A DNA stretch of 56,804 nucleotides from an uncultured Desulfovibrio sp. (GCF_944324935.1 NZ_CALUYG010000015.1:1-56804), one strand, 5' to 3'. Positions 27,459-35,239 are shown, counted from the stretch's first letter. Notes: generated from the sequence alone by a model not told the origin. Made by a program: numbers and translations.

Positions 27459-28880
27459 TCAAAGCTTTTCCGGCGAAGGAGCCGCGCTTGCGCCGGCGGC
27501 GCGATCAGGCCCCGGAGCCGCGTCGTCGTCGATGCGTTGCAGGAAGCCCGCCGCGCCGAGCCGTTGCCGCAGCACCGCCACATCCCGGCGGATGCGCTCC
27601 GGGGAGACCTGCGGAAAGGCCTCGGCCAGCAGGCCGGCCAGTTCCGCGTCGCCGCCCGGCTCTTCCCAGAGCTGCCAGAGGATGCAGCCCATGCCGTTGA
27701 GCCGGAAGACGCGGCCGTCCCGTCCGGCGACGTCCTCGTCGCGCGCCAGGAAGCCTTCGTCCCCGGTCTGACGGAAGGTGACGCCGGGGCGCTGCCGCCA
27801 GACGCCCGTGGGCGTGTCCGGGGATCGTCGTCCGGCGCGGCCACGGTGGCGGAAGAGGGGCGGACGCCTTTCGCCGATCCGCCGGGGGGAGAGGGGGGCC
27901 GGGCCGGGCGTCGGCGTGTCGGGAGCCGGCAGCGCCGCTCCCGGGGAGGCGGCCAGCCAGTCATCCAGCAGGCCGGCGGCCTCGTCCAGCGTGCGGTAGC
28001 GCAGCAGCCGGCAGGGAGCGCGTTGCAGCAGGTCGCAGGCCGTGCGCAGGGCAAGGCCCGCCCGGCCGTCCCGGAGCAGAAAGCGCAGCAGCACGTCCCG
28101 CATGTCGTCCTGTCGGGACTGCGGCAAAAGCCCGCAGGCGGCCGGCTTTTCCTGTCTGTCCAGGATGACGACGGCATCCGGCGGCAGAAGGGTCCCCCAG
28201 GGCAGCATGGGCAGCCGTGCGGGGTCGCAGCAGAGGTACTGCTCATCCCGGCAGGCCACCAGCGGCGAGTCCGGTGCCAGCAGAGGGGCCAGACGGCCGC
28301 AGGCAGGCAGCGGCAGCCGCAGGCGGGGGGCAAAGCCATAGGAGAAAAGCTCCCCCGCAGGGCTCAGCGCCAGCATATCGTCCCCAAGTCCCTGCCAGCC
28401 TCCCAGCAGCAGGCGGGCCATGAGGGCGCTCTTGCCCGCCCTGTGCGTGCCGCAGAGCAGGACCGTCCGTCCGTCGCGCACGGCGGCCGCGGCATGGATG
28501 CCCATCAGGCCGATCGTTTGCGCTTCATAGGCGGCGACAAGCTCGATGGCGAGCGTGCTGACCAGACAGGCGAGCGAGGGTTCGTAGCTGTAGCCGGGCC
28601 GCAGGCGGGCGCAGGCGTCCTGCGGGCGGAACGGCGTGAAATCCGTGGCTTCAGGGCTTGCGCCGTGCAGCCGGAAGTCGCCGTCCGGCAGCGGTTCCAC
28701 CAGGAAGAGGGGGGGCGCGGCGTCCGTCGCGGCAGCGTCCCGGCAGGCATGCGGCCAGCAGCCCAGGACGCGGCGAAGCGCGGACAGGAGCGCGCCCGTC
28801 CCCTCCGCCGCACCGGGCAGCAGGCGTACCGGTCCCGGTATGCCCTGGAAATGGATCTCCGTGCGGGGGGCCGCCGGCAT
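27459..28880 (-). CDS. HprK-like kinase / PqqD-like peptide-binding fusion
   Basis: A 473-aa two-domain protein. Residues about 100-310 resemble HprK-related kinases: GIHAAAAV at 128-135, Walker A GTHRAGKS at 144-151, and a GDD motif at 166-168 like the paired Asp of HprK. A Pro/Arg-rich linker follows (about 313-362). Residues about 366-450 resemble PqqD-type domains, which bind leader peptides in RiPP pathways (GVTFRQTGDEGFL, VFRLNGMGCILWQLWEE, VAVLRQRLGAAGFL). Known HprK-related kinase plus PqqD systems carry these as separate genes. It is 18 bases after one of two Tat-signal repetitive peptide genes. A peptide-modifying kinase is inferred; substrate and reaction are unknown. Confidence 0.7.
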   Translation of the reverse strand: MPAAPRTEIHFQGIPGPVRLLPGAAEGTGALLSALRRVLGCWPHACRDAAATDAAPPLFLVEPLPDGDFRLHGASPEATDFTPFRPQDACARLRPGYSYEPSLACLVSTLAIELVAAYEAQTIGLMGIHAAAAVRDGRTVLLCGTHRAGKSALMARLLLGGWQGLGDDMLALSPAGELFSYGFAPRLRLPLPACGRLAPLLAPDSPLVACRDEQYLCCDPARLPMLPWGTLLPPDAVVILDRQEKPAACGLLPQSRQDDMRDVLLRFLLRDGRAGLALRTACDLLQRAPCRLLRYRTLDEAAGLLDDWLAASPGAALPAPDTPTPGPAPLSPRRIGERRPPLFRHRGRAGRRSPDTPTGVWRQRPGVTFRQTGDEGFLARDEDVAGRDGRVFRLNGMGCILWQLWEEPGGDAELAGLLAEAFPQVSPERIRRDVAVLRQRLGAAGFLQRIDDDAAPGPDRAAGASAAPSPEKL

Positions 28881-28898
28881 GAAAGGCTTTCCCGAAGA

Positions 28899-29246
28899 TC
28901 AGTTGGAACGGAAACCGCCGCCGTGGGCCGGCGCGGCGCCGCCATGATAGCCGCCGCCAGCCGGGCCCTGATAGCCGCCCTGGGCCGGCGTGCCCCGGTA
29001 GCCTCCCTGCGGCGTGTAGCCGTGGTAGCTGTGCCGGGACCGGGGGCTGCGGGGGCTGCGGTAGGTACGGCGGGACCGGGGGCTGCGGTAGGTATACCGG
29101 GATGAGGCGCGGGCCTCGTCCAGCCCCAGCAGCGTGGGGGCGGTATAGGCCATGCCGGCGGCCACGAGGCCCAGCAGGAAGCGACGCCGGCTGTCGTTGG
29201 CGGCTTGCCGTGTTGTTGTGTTGTCGTGTCGTTGCTGTTCGGCCAT
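28899..29246 (-). CDS. Tat-signal peptide with Tyr/Arg/Ser/Pro repeats
   Basis: A 115-aa protein. The leader has a twin-arginine signal: RRRFLLGL at residues 20-27, a hydrophobic stretch to about 42, and a possible cleavage site after ARA (45-47). The mature part is low-complexity: first YRSPRS-type units rich in Arg, Ser, Tyr and Pro (48-75), then GGY-type units (80-115). No cysteines and no known domain. An AGGGAG site precedes the ATG. It is followed closely by the HprK-like/PqqD-like gene and preceded by a paralogue. The leader core is almost identical to that of the upstream gene, so it may be a modified and exported peptide. Function unknown. Confidence 0.7.
   Translation of the reverse strand: MAEQQRHDNTTTRQAANDSRRRFLLGLVAAGMAYTAPTLLGLDEARASSRYTYRSPRSRRTYRSPRSPRSRHSYHGYTPQGGYRGTPAQGGYQGPAGGGYHGGAAPAHGGGFRSN
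29030..29100 (-). repeat. Short imperfect tandem repeats inside the peptide gene
   Basis: The unit CGGGACCGGGGGCTG followed by CGGTAGGTA occurs twice with a partial extra copy. It encodes the repeated TYRSPRS-type residues. Confidence 0.7.
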
Positions 29247-29360
29247 GAGCAGACTCCCTGTCGTCAGCGGGACGGCGCACGGCGGGGTGCGCCTTCCGCC
29301 GGTATGTGTTGATGAGGGTATGGTGGTATCGCCTGCGGCGTCAGAAAAGCGTTAACCCTG

Positions 29361-29395
29361 AAAAAAGGGGGCGGCAGGTGATGCCTGCATCCCCC
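29361..29395 (-). terminator. Terminator or attenuator between the two peptide genes
   Basis: On the minus strand GGGGG, GCAGG, loop, CCTGC and CCCCC form an interrupted stem followed by TTTTTT. It would limit read-through from the first peptide gene into the second peptide and kinase genes. Confidence 0.65.
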
Positions 29396-29408
29396 TGTTC
29401 AGCCTCGG

Positions 29409-29879
29409 TCAGGTGTCGCGGCGCGGTCCGTCAGGCCGCCTGCGGTCGGGACCAGGTCTGACATCGCGGCGGGACGGGCCGGGCCTGCCGTCACGGCGGG
29501 ACGGGCCGCGCCGGAACGATCTGCGGTCATCCGGTCTGTCGGGCCTGCGGTCAGGGCCGGGCCTGCGGTCTCTGCGGGACGGGCCGCGCTGGAACGATCT
29601 GCGGTCATCCGGTCTGTCGGGCCTGCGGTCTCTGCGGGACGGACGGGGCCGGCGATTGTCGTGGTCCGGCCGGCGCGGCTTGCCCGAGCGTCGGCTGGGC
29701 CGGGTCCGCCGTCTGTTGGAGCGGCGTCGCGGCTCCGCCTCGGCCTCGTCCAGGCCCAGCAGGGTGGGCATGGAATAGGCCAGACCCGCGGCCACAAGGC
29801 CCAGCAGGAAGCGACGCCGGCCACATGTCCTCTGTTCAGATCCATTGACAGTGTTCTGCTCTCGTTCATGCTCGTTCAT
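29409..29879 (-). CDS. Tat-signal peptide with Arg/Asp/Pro repeats
   Basis: A 156-aa protein, paralogue of the next gene in its leader: RRRFLLGLVAAG at residues 21-32, a PTLLGLDEA block and a possible cleavage site after AEA (46-48). The mature part is extremely Arg-rich with Asp, Pro, Ser and Gly, containing two 26-residue repeats based on RPDRPDDRRSF-RGPSRRD. No hydrophobic core is present after the leader, so the tail should be unfolded and highly charged. GGAGGG precedes the ATG. A second open frame of similar length overlaps it but lacks the conserved leader. It begins 49 bases after nrnA. Function unknown. Confidence 0.7.
   Translation of the reverse strand: MNEHEREQNTVNGSEQRTCGRRRFLLGLVAAGLAYSMPTLLGLDEAEAEPRRRSNRRRTRPSRRSGKPRRPDHDNRRPRPSRRDRRPDRPDDRRSFQRGPSRRDRRPGPDRRPDRPDDRRSFRRGPSRRDGRPGPSRRDVRPGPDRRRPDGPRRDT
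29501..29656 (-). repeat. Two 78-base tandem repeats in the Arg-rich peptide gene
   Basis: The segment starting ACGGGCCGCG at 29501 recurs at 29579, a 78-base period (26 codons). The shared inner part GAACGATCTGCGGTC is identical in both copies. Expansion or contraction would keep the frame. Confidence 0.85.
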
Positions 29880-29928
29880 GATTCCCTCCTGTCATGGAGC
29901 ATTGCTGAGGTTGCCTGTCCGCATGCTG

Positions 29929-30927
29929 TCAAAGAACGGCGGAGACGGCCTTGATGAGCGCTTCGGCGGCTTGTTCGGCCTCCATGCGCAAGGTCCCCCC
30001 TGCCGCGTTCCGGTGTCCGCCACCGCCCAGCGCGGCGGCGGCAGCACGCACGTCCGTTGCGCCGAAGGAGCGCAGGCTGAACTTGTGGATGCCCGGCGCG
30101 TCCTCGCGCAGCAGGGCGGCGGCCCGCACGCCGGCGAGGCGGCGCATCTGTTCCACAAAGCCTTCAAGATCTTCCTTCGTTGCGCTACAGCTCTGTAGAT
30201 CATTCAACCGAACGGCGCAAAAGGCAAGCGTTCCGCCGGCAAAAAGTTGGATGCGTTCCATGAGGCGGGCCCAGAGGCGCATGCGGCCCATGCTCCAGCC
30301 GTTATCCAGATGCTGGCGCAGCAGGGCGATGTCGCAGCCTCTGTCCACAAGGTGGGCGGCCAGGTGCAGTACCGCCGCGCTGGTGTTGCCGTGGGCAAAG
30401 CCGCCTGTGTCCGTCACAAGGCCAAGGGCGATGGCCTGACCGAGGGGCCCTTCCAGCGGCAGGCCGGCGCTGATGGCCACATAGGCCACGAGCTGGGCCG
30501 TGGCGGCCGCCTGCGGCTCAATCCAGTTGTCCCGGCTGCCCATGCCTTCGCTGCCCAGATGATGGTCGATATTGACGGAATCCAGCGGGGGGAGGGCCTT
30601 TTCCAGCTCGTCGCCCAGACGGTGCGGCTCGCCGCAGTCCAGCAGCACGGCCGCGGCGGGGCGGAAGGGCAGGCGCTGCACGCTGTCATGCAGACTGCCG
30701 GGCAGCGGCAGGAAGGAGAGGTACGGCGGCACGCCGCTTTTGCTGTACAGGACGAACTCCTTGCCGAGCGCGCGCAGCAGGCAGCCCGTTGCCGCCACGG
30801 AGCCGAGGGCGTCGCCATCGGGATTGACATGCCCGGACACGATGACGCGGTCCATCTGCCGCAGGGCGGCGGCCATACGGGCGGCGGGGGCGCGCCAGGC
30901 CTCGGGGATGAGCTCAGTCGGCCACAT
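29929..30927 (-). CDS. nrnA: DHH-family phosphoesterase NrnA (nano-RNase / pAp phosphatase)
   Basis: A 332-aa cytoplasmic phosphoesterase that degrades very short RNAs and often also pAp. The DHH domain has VSGHVNPDGDALGS near residues 30-43, LLDCGEP near 95-101 and the name-giving Asp-His-His at 121-123. The DHHA1 domain ends with GGGGHRNAAGG at 301-311. The ATG overlaps the end of the upstream DUF503 gene by 14 bases. DUF503-nrnA-truB-rpsO-pnp is the expected order in Desulfovibrio and relatives; here a three-gene cassette separates nrnA from truB. Confidence 0.92.
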   Translation of the reverse strand: MWPTELIPEAWRAPAARMAAALRQMDRVIVSGHVNPDGDALGSVAATGCLLRALGKEFVLYSKSGVPPYLSFLPLPGSLHDSVQRLPFRPAAAVLLDCGEPHRLGDELEKALPPLDSVNIDHHLGSEGMGSRDNWIEPQAAATAQLVAYVAISAGLPLEGPLGQAIALGLVTDTGGFAHGNTSAAVLHLAAHLVDRGCDIALLRQHLDNGWSMGRMRLWARLMERIQLFAGGTLAFCAVRLNDLQSCSATKEDLEGFVEQMRRLAGVRAAALLREDAPGIHKFSLRSFGATDVRAAAAALGGGGHRNAAGGTLRMEAEQAAEALIKAVSAVL

Positions 30928-31207
30928 ATATCTCCACCTCGCTATCGATCATTTCTTCGGGGCAGACGGCCTCCATCATCAGGGCGCATTTGTCCATGCG
31001 GCTGCGCAGGTGGCTTTCGCTGTTGGAAAGGGACGCCACGGCCAGCCGCAGCCGGGTGAGGCTGTCTTCCGTGCCGGCTTCGGCCACGGCCACATTGAAA
31101 CGGTTGCGGACCTTCTGCTTGAGGCTGTTGGCCACGCGTCGCTTGGCCTTGAGGTTGTCGTTGCCGTGCAGGGCAAATTCCACGGTCAGGACCGCCAGAA
31201 ACATCAT
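30914..31207 (-). CDS. DUF503 family protein
   Basis: A 97-aa protein of the DUF503 family (YlxP-like), typically encoded between infB and rbfA. Family landmarks are LTVEFALHGNDNLKAKRRVANSLKQKVRNRFNVAVAE and the C-terminal EIYVAD. YlxP-like proteins have been linked to ribosome maturation; that is family knowledge. Start at 31207 is chosen to give the family N-terminus; GGCGGA lies upstream. infB and rbfA are absent from this window, so the gene is the first of its operon here, divergent from an XRE regulator. Confidence 0.87.
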   Translation of the reverse strand: MMFLAVLTVEFALHGNDNLKAKRRVANSLKQKVRNRFNVAVAEAGTEDSLTRLRLAVASLSNSESHLRSRMDKCALMMEAVCPEEMIDSEVEIYVAD

Positions 31208-31341
31208 TGATATTCCGCCTTGCTTGCCTTGAGTATCTGCCGCGACTATGCCCAAATGCCTCGATTCCCGCAAGGGGACGGGCGCGCGCCCCGGTGCGGG
31301 CCGGCGGGCTCCCGGGGGAGGCGGCGTCCCGCCATCCCGTC

Positions 31342-31370
31342 TTGACACTGTCAGAAATTTTTCCTATACG
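31342..31370 (+). promoter_or_regulatory. Promoter of the XRE regulator with an internal operator-like box
   Basis: A perfect TTGACA at 31342-31347, a 17-base spacer and TATACG at 31365-31370. The spacer holds AGAAATTTTTCCT, close to the GGAAAATTTTCC boxes found before the serine dehydratase gene. This is a good position for autorepression. Confidence 0.55.
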
Positions 31371-31444
31371 TACAATCCCCTGAATGGCAGGCTTCTTCGG
31401 GACAAGAGATCTTCCCTGTCCGGGATCGGTGAAGGAAAGGCAGT

Positions 31445-31975
31445 ATGGATTTTGGAAGCAGTTTGCGAAAGCACAGGAAGGAAAGAAAGCTGACCCTGGC
31501 TGCACTGGGCAAGCTGACGGGGTTGTCCATCTCCTACCTCAGCAAGCTCGAGAACGGGGTCTCCACGCCGTCGCTGGCCAATATGCAGAAATTGTGCGAA
31601 GCCCTGCAGATATCCATGATCGATCTGCTGGATGAGCATTTTTCCCGCGAGGAAAAGATCTTCGCCCGCTACAGCGAACAACCGAACATTTTTTCCACCG
31701 AGTCGGGCGTGCTCTACAATACGCTTTTCGACAAGTCTCCCAAGGCCAAGATCGTCAGCATGATCATCGATGAGGACAACTTCCAGGAAGAGATGTCCTG
31801 GGGGCATCATTATGATGAGTTCGGCATCGTGGTGGAAGGCTCCATGAGTCTGGTCATCGGGGACGATTCCTATGCCATGACGCCCGGCGACGTCATCTTC
31901 ATCAAGGCGCATACCATCCATAAATACCGCAAGACGGCGCCCGGTCGCTGCGTTTCCTTCTGGATCTACGTCTGA
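31445..31975 (+). CDS. XRE-family transcriptional regulator with cupin domain
   Basis: A 176-aa regulator. The N-terminal helix-turn-helix domain (about 5-62) has the XRE pattern LRKHRKERKLTLAALGKLTGLSISYLSKLENGVSTPSLANMQKLCEAL. The C-terminal half (about 98-176) is a cupin (HHYDEFGIVVEGSMSLVIGDDSYAMTPGDVIFIKAHTIHKYR), which in this family senses a small molecule such as an amino acid or amine. It converges with an MFS transporter and L-serine dehydratase operon. A palindromic A/T-rich box in its own promoter recurs upstream of that operon, so it probably controls both. Repressor or activator is not certain. Confidence 0.9.
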   Translation: MDFGSSLRKHRKERKLTLAALGKLTGLSISYLSKLENGVSTPSLANMQKLCEALQISMIDLLDEHFSREEKIFARYSEQPNIFSTESGVLYNTLFDKSPKAKIVSMIIDEDNFQEEMSWGHHYDEFGIVVEGSMSLVIGDDSYAMTPGDVIFIKAHTIHKYRKTAPGRCVSFWIYV

Positions 31976-32016
31976 GCGGTCCGCCCGTCCGTTGTTCGTC
32001 CCTTTTGCGCGACGCG

Positions 32017-32052
32017 AAAAGCCCCTTGCCGCACATGCGGCAAGGGGCTTTT
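32017..32052. terminator. Bidirectional terminator between XRE and MFS genes
   Basis: AAAAGCCCCTTGCCGCA and its exact complement form a 17-bp stem with A-tract and T-tract edges, serving both convergent units. Confidence 0.9.
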
Positions 32053-32101
32053 GGTGAGGAGGCGGGCGGCATGTGGTGTCAGCGATGCCGCCGGCTGGTT
32101 G

Positions 32102-33397
32102 TTACGCCTGAGGCGTGAGGAACTTCTTGTTGGTCTCAGGCGCGAACAGCTGGCAGATGAGGCCGCCGGCCACCAGCGCCGCGATGCAGCCGGCCAGCGC
32201 GGCGGTGGTTCCCCAGGCGTCGAGCACGATGGGGAGCAGGAAGGTCGCCCCCGCGGCCCCCACCCGGCTGCAGGCGATGGTGAAGCCGATGCCGCAGCCG
32301 CGGATCTCCGTGGGGAAGAGTTCGGGCGGGTAGGCGTATTCCAGTACTGATGCCGCGGCAATGGTGAAGCTGAAGACGGAGATCAGCAGGGTGATGGCCA
32401 CGGCGGAGGCCGTGGGCACGAAGATGATGGCCAGCAGGGCCAGGGCGCAGAGGTAGAAGGTGGAGATCAAAAAGCCCCGGCGGGAGACCTTGTCCACGAT
32501 CCAGGTGCCGAACATGACCCCGGCAAACAGGAAGACATTGAAGACGATGCCCGAGGTGTAGGGGTCTTCCATATTGAAGTTCTTGAAGATGATGGGCAGG
32601 AAGATGGACAGCGAGAAGTAGGGGATGACCTGAAAGGCGTAGAAGGACCCGGAAACGAGGCTTCTGGTGCGCCAGCGGGGGCTGAACAGGGCCTTCCAGC
32701 CGAGCTCTTCCGTCTGCTGCGGCAGAGGCGGGATGCGGTAGCCTTCACCAAGATGCTTGCGGATGACCTCCTGAGCTTCCTTTTCCCGCTTCTTGCCCAT
32801 GAGCCAGGTGGGCGATTCCGGCGTACCGTAGCGGACGAAGAGCGAGATGAAGGACGGAATGGCGCAGCTCAGCAGTATCCAGCGCCAGCCGGCCGCCTGC
32901 AGGAAGTAGCCCGTGATATAGGCGCTCACATAGCCGGCGGCCCAGATGGCCTGCATGAAGCCCAGCGCCCGGGCCCGCTGCTTGAGCGGCGTCCATTCGC
33001 TGACCAGGGTGACGCCCACGGCATAGTCCGCGCCGATGGCCAGGCCCAGCAGCAGACGCAGAGCCAGCAGCTGACCCGCGCTGGTGGCGAAATACTGCAG
33101 GATGGACACGCCGGCAAAGATCAGCATGGTATACTGATAGATGGCCTGCCGGCCGAAGCGGTCGACGATGGGGCCGGCAAAGAGACTGCCGAACATGAGG
33201 CCGAACAGGGATGCCGCGCCGATGAGCCCCAGCGTCCAGGGGGTGAGCCCCAGTTCGACCGTGGCAAGGCTCAGCGCGATGCCGATGGAGCCGAGCATGA
33301 AGCCGTCGCTGTACTGGCCGAAGACCCCGCCCAGCAGGACTTTCCAATGAAGCTTGCCAAAAGGCGCTTCTTCATAACTGACGGAAACAGTGGACAT
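32102..33397 (-). CDS. MFS metabolite:H+ symporter
   Basis: A 431-aa permease with about 12 membrane helices. It has the sugar/metabolite symporter signatures GPIVDRFGRQ after helix 2 and a second-half counterpart DKVSRRGF, plus SEWTPLKQRARALGFMQ and YPPELFPTEIRGCGIGF. This places it in the group carrying organic acids, aromatic acids or amino-acid-like substrates. It lies 13 bases after the L-serine dehydratase gene on the same strand, so a serine or related substrate is a reasonable guess from context, not from sequence. AGGAGG precedes the start. Confidence 0.87.
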   Translation of the reverse strand: MSTVSVSYEEAPFGKLHWKVLLGGVFGQYSDGFMLGSIGIALSLATVELGLTPWTLGLIGAASLFGLMFGSLFAGPIVDRFGRQAIYQYTMLIFAGVSILQYFATSAGQLLALRLLLGLAIGADYAVGVTLVSEWTPLKQRARALGFMQAIWAAGYVSAYITGYFLQAAGWRWILLSCAIPSFISLFVRYGTPESPTWLMGKKREKEAQEVIRKHLGEGYRIPPLPQQTEELGWKALFSPRWRTRSLVSGSFYAFQVIPYFSLSIFLPIIFKNFNMEDPYTSGIVFNVFLFAGVMFGTWIVDKVSRRGFLISTFYLCALALLAIIFVPTASAVAITLLISVFSFTIAAASVLEYAYPPELFPTEIRGCGIGFTIACSRVGAAGATFLLPIVLDAWGTTAALAGCIAALVAGGLICQLFAPETNKKFLTPQA

Positions 33398-33410
33398 GGA
33401 GCAACCTCCT

Positions 33411-34988
33411 TTATCTGGTTTGCTGTCGTTTTGCCTGAAGGCTTTTTTCGATCTCCCGCGCCCTGGCCGTGAGGCAGAGGCCTCCGAGCCCGGTGCAGCG
33501 CAGCTCGCGCGGCAGCATGGTCCCTACCGAGTACATGGCCTGTATGGTCTGATCCAGGGGGATGACCGCGTCAAAGCCCGCGTGGGCCATGTTGGCCGCG
33601 ATGAAGGCATTGCCCACGGCGCTGGAGTTGCGGTTGATGCAGGGGATGTCCACGCAGCCCGCCACGGGGTCGCAGACAAGCCCCAGCATGTTCTGCAGGG
33701 CCAGTGAGGCGCCCCGCAGGGCCGTTTGGCAGTCGCTGCCCAGATAGTGGGCGACGATGGCGGCCCCCATGCAGCTCGCCGCGCCGATTTCCGCCTGACA
33801 GGCGGCCACTTCCGCCGCGAAGGTGGCCTGGCTGGCAATGAAGATGCCGATGAGACCGGCGCAGAGCAGGGCCCGTGCGGCCTCCTGTTCGTCCGTTTCG
33901 CCGAGGCCGATGAGGCCGAAGAGGATGCCGGGGATGACCCCGCAGGATCCCGCGGTGGGGGCGGCCACCACGCGGCCCATGGCGCTGTTGTTTTCCATGA
34001 CGGCCGTGGCGTAGATGATGCCCTGGCTGATGCGGCCCATGTCCGTCATGGTTCCCGCGCGGGCATGGAGTTTGGACGCGCAGGGCGTGATGAAGCCGGC
34101 GCTTTCCAGCCCTTCGGTCAGCCCCGCGGCGATGGAATCGCGCATGATGCGTACGAGCCGCGCGGCGTAGGCCAGCACCTCATCTTCCGTCCAGCCGCTG
34201 CGGGCGCTCTCGTAGCGGACGGCCGCCTGCCACAGCGGCTGGGGCGACGCTTCCAGGAAACGCAGCAGCCCTTCCGCCGTGCTGAAGGGGACCTTGACGT
34301 CCGGCTGCGCGGTGACCGGCAAAATGGCCGGGACGTGCATGAAGGCGATGTCCTGTTCCTGGCAGGCGGCGTCCAGCAGCTGCCGCAGGTCATCGGGCAG
34401 GGGGCGCATCAGGCCGATATGAAGCAGTTCGCCGCTGTGCGTGCGGGTCAGCACCTGCTCAAGGCCCTCCAGCAGCGGCTTCAGGGCCTCCAGCCGGTCA
34501 GCCTTGCCCTCCGGAGCCAGAAAGATCAGCTCATGGGCATCTCCGGCGCATTCCAGGGCGTGTCCGTTGAGGGAGCGGATGGAAAACATGCCGCCGCCGA
34601 CGGACCAGGAGCCCACGGACAGCGTCTTGCCGCTGGCGTCGGTCAGTTCGATGACGCTCAGGTTGGGATGATCCATCGGCATATCCACGATGCTGATCTC
34701 CAGCGGGATACCCTTTTCTTTCAACCGGGTGAGAGAATTGCGGAAATCCGGGTCCGTCACCTCCATGCCGAGCAGTCCGGCCACCAGGGCGATGTCCGAT
34801 TTCTGCCCTTTGTAGACGCCGGCGTAGGAGCCTTTCTGCGGGAAAAGGATGCGCACGGCGGAAAAGTGCGGCATCAGGTGATGCGCGAAATAGCCGATCC
34901 GCCACGGGCCTGCCGTGTGTGAGCTGGACGGCCCGGTCATAATGGGCCCCAGCACATCGTTGAAAATGCTTGCTGCCTGGGTTTGCAT
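33411..34988 (-). CDS. sdaA: L-serine dehydratase, iron-sulfur type
   Basis: A 525-aa single-chain [4Fe-4S] L-serine ammonia-lyase that yields pyruvate and ammonia. The N-terminal beta domain begins with IFNDVLGPIMTGPSSSHTAGPWRIG. The C-terminal alpha domain has the cluster and substrate blocks ITPCASKLHARAGTMTD, APTAGSCGVIPGIL and CDPVAGCVDIPCINRN. ATG at 34988 follows GAGG and gives the normal N-terminus; the open frame continues upstream only through A/T-rich promoter DNA. Some relatives act on L-cysteine, releasing sulfide, so cysteine desulfidase activity cannot be excluded. It forms an operon with a permease and is preceded by five repeated palindromic boxes. Confidence 0.92.
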   Translation of the reverse strand: MQTQAASIFNDVLGPIMTGPSSSHTAGPWRIGYFAHHLMPHFSAVRILFPQKGSYAGVYKGQKSDIALVAGLLGMEVTDPDFRNSLTRLKEKGIPLEISIVDMPMDHPNLSVIELTDASGKTLSVGSWSVGGGMFSIRSLNGHALECAGDAHELIFLAPEGKADRLEALKPLLEGLEQVLTRTHSGELLHIGLMRPLPDDLRQLLDAACQEQDIAFMHVPAILPVTAQPDVKVPFSTAEGLLRFLEASPQPLWQAAVRYESARSGWTEDEVLAYAARLVRIMRDSIAAGLTEGLESAGFITPCASKLHARAGTMTDMGRISQGIIYATAVMENNSAMGRVVAAPTAGSCGVIPGILFGLIGLGETDEQEAARALLCAGLIGIFIASQATFAAEVAACQAEIGAASCMGAAIVAHYLGSDCQTALRGASLALQNMLGLVCDPVAGCVDIPCINRNSSAVGNAFIAANMAHAGFDAVIPLDQTIQAMYSVGTMLPRELRCTGLGGLCLTARAREIEKSLQAKRQQTR

Positions 34989-35027
34989 CGTTACCTCATG
35001 TTTCTCTGGGTAAAAAAATGTATAGTT

Positions 35028-35134
35028 CAGGGAAAAATTTTTCCCTGTAAGGAGAATTTTCCGGTAAATTTTCCAAATAGAGTATTTTTTCTTTCCGTTA
35101 TAGAAAATTTTCCTTTGAGTCAATAAAATTTTCC
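35028..35134 (-). promoter_or_regulatory. Five palindromic boxes and promoter upstream of L-serine dehydratase
   Basis: Copies of GGAAAATTTTCC-like sequence are centred near 35038, 35057, 35069, 35108 and 35129. The first is part of a perfect 20-bp palindrome (35028-35047). On the minus strand TTGACT (35123-35118) and TATAAC (35102-35097) with a 15-base spacer form a possible promoter whose spacer contains the fourth box. The same core occurs in the XRE regulator promoter. The remaining gap to 35294 holds one terminator. Confidence 0.6.
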
Positions 35135-35239
35135 AAATCTAAAATACCAGGCGAAAAAACGATCCCGCCGCAGGAATGGCGGGACCGGGCGAACGGCGAA
35201 AAAGGCGCAGCGGGGGGAGGGGAAGACGGACGCGGGCGC

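Noticed and set aside
29501-29656. A possible CRISPR-like array
   Set aside because: The repeats are long, directly adjacent without spacers, in phase with codons, and encode peptide repeats.
29399-29869. An alternative 156-codon frame overlapping the Arg-rich Tat peptide
   Set aside because: It lacks the RRRFLLGL leader shared with the neighbouring paralogue, and its start lies inside the other gene without a better ribosome binding site.
35028-35047. The perfect palindrome as a transcription terminator
   Set aside because: It lies upstream of the L-serine dehydratase start within a series of similar boxes, and its A/T-only core would make a weak stem; operator use fits better.
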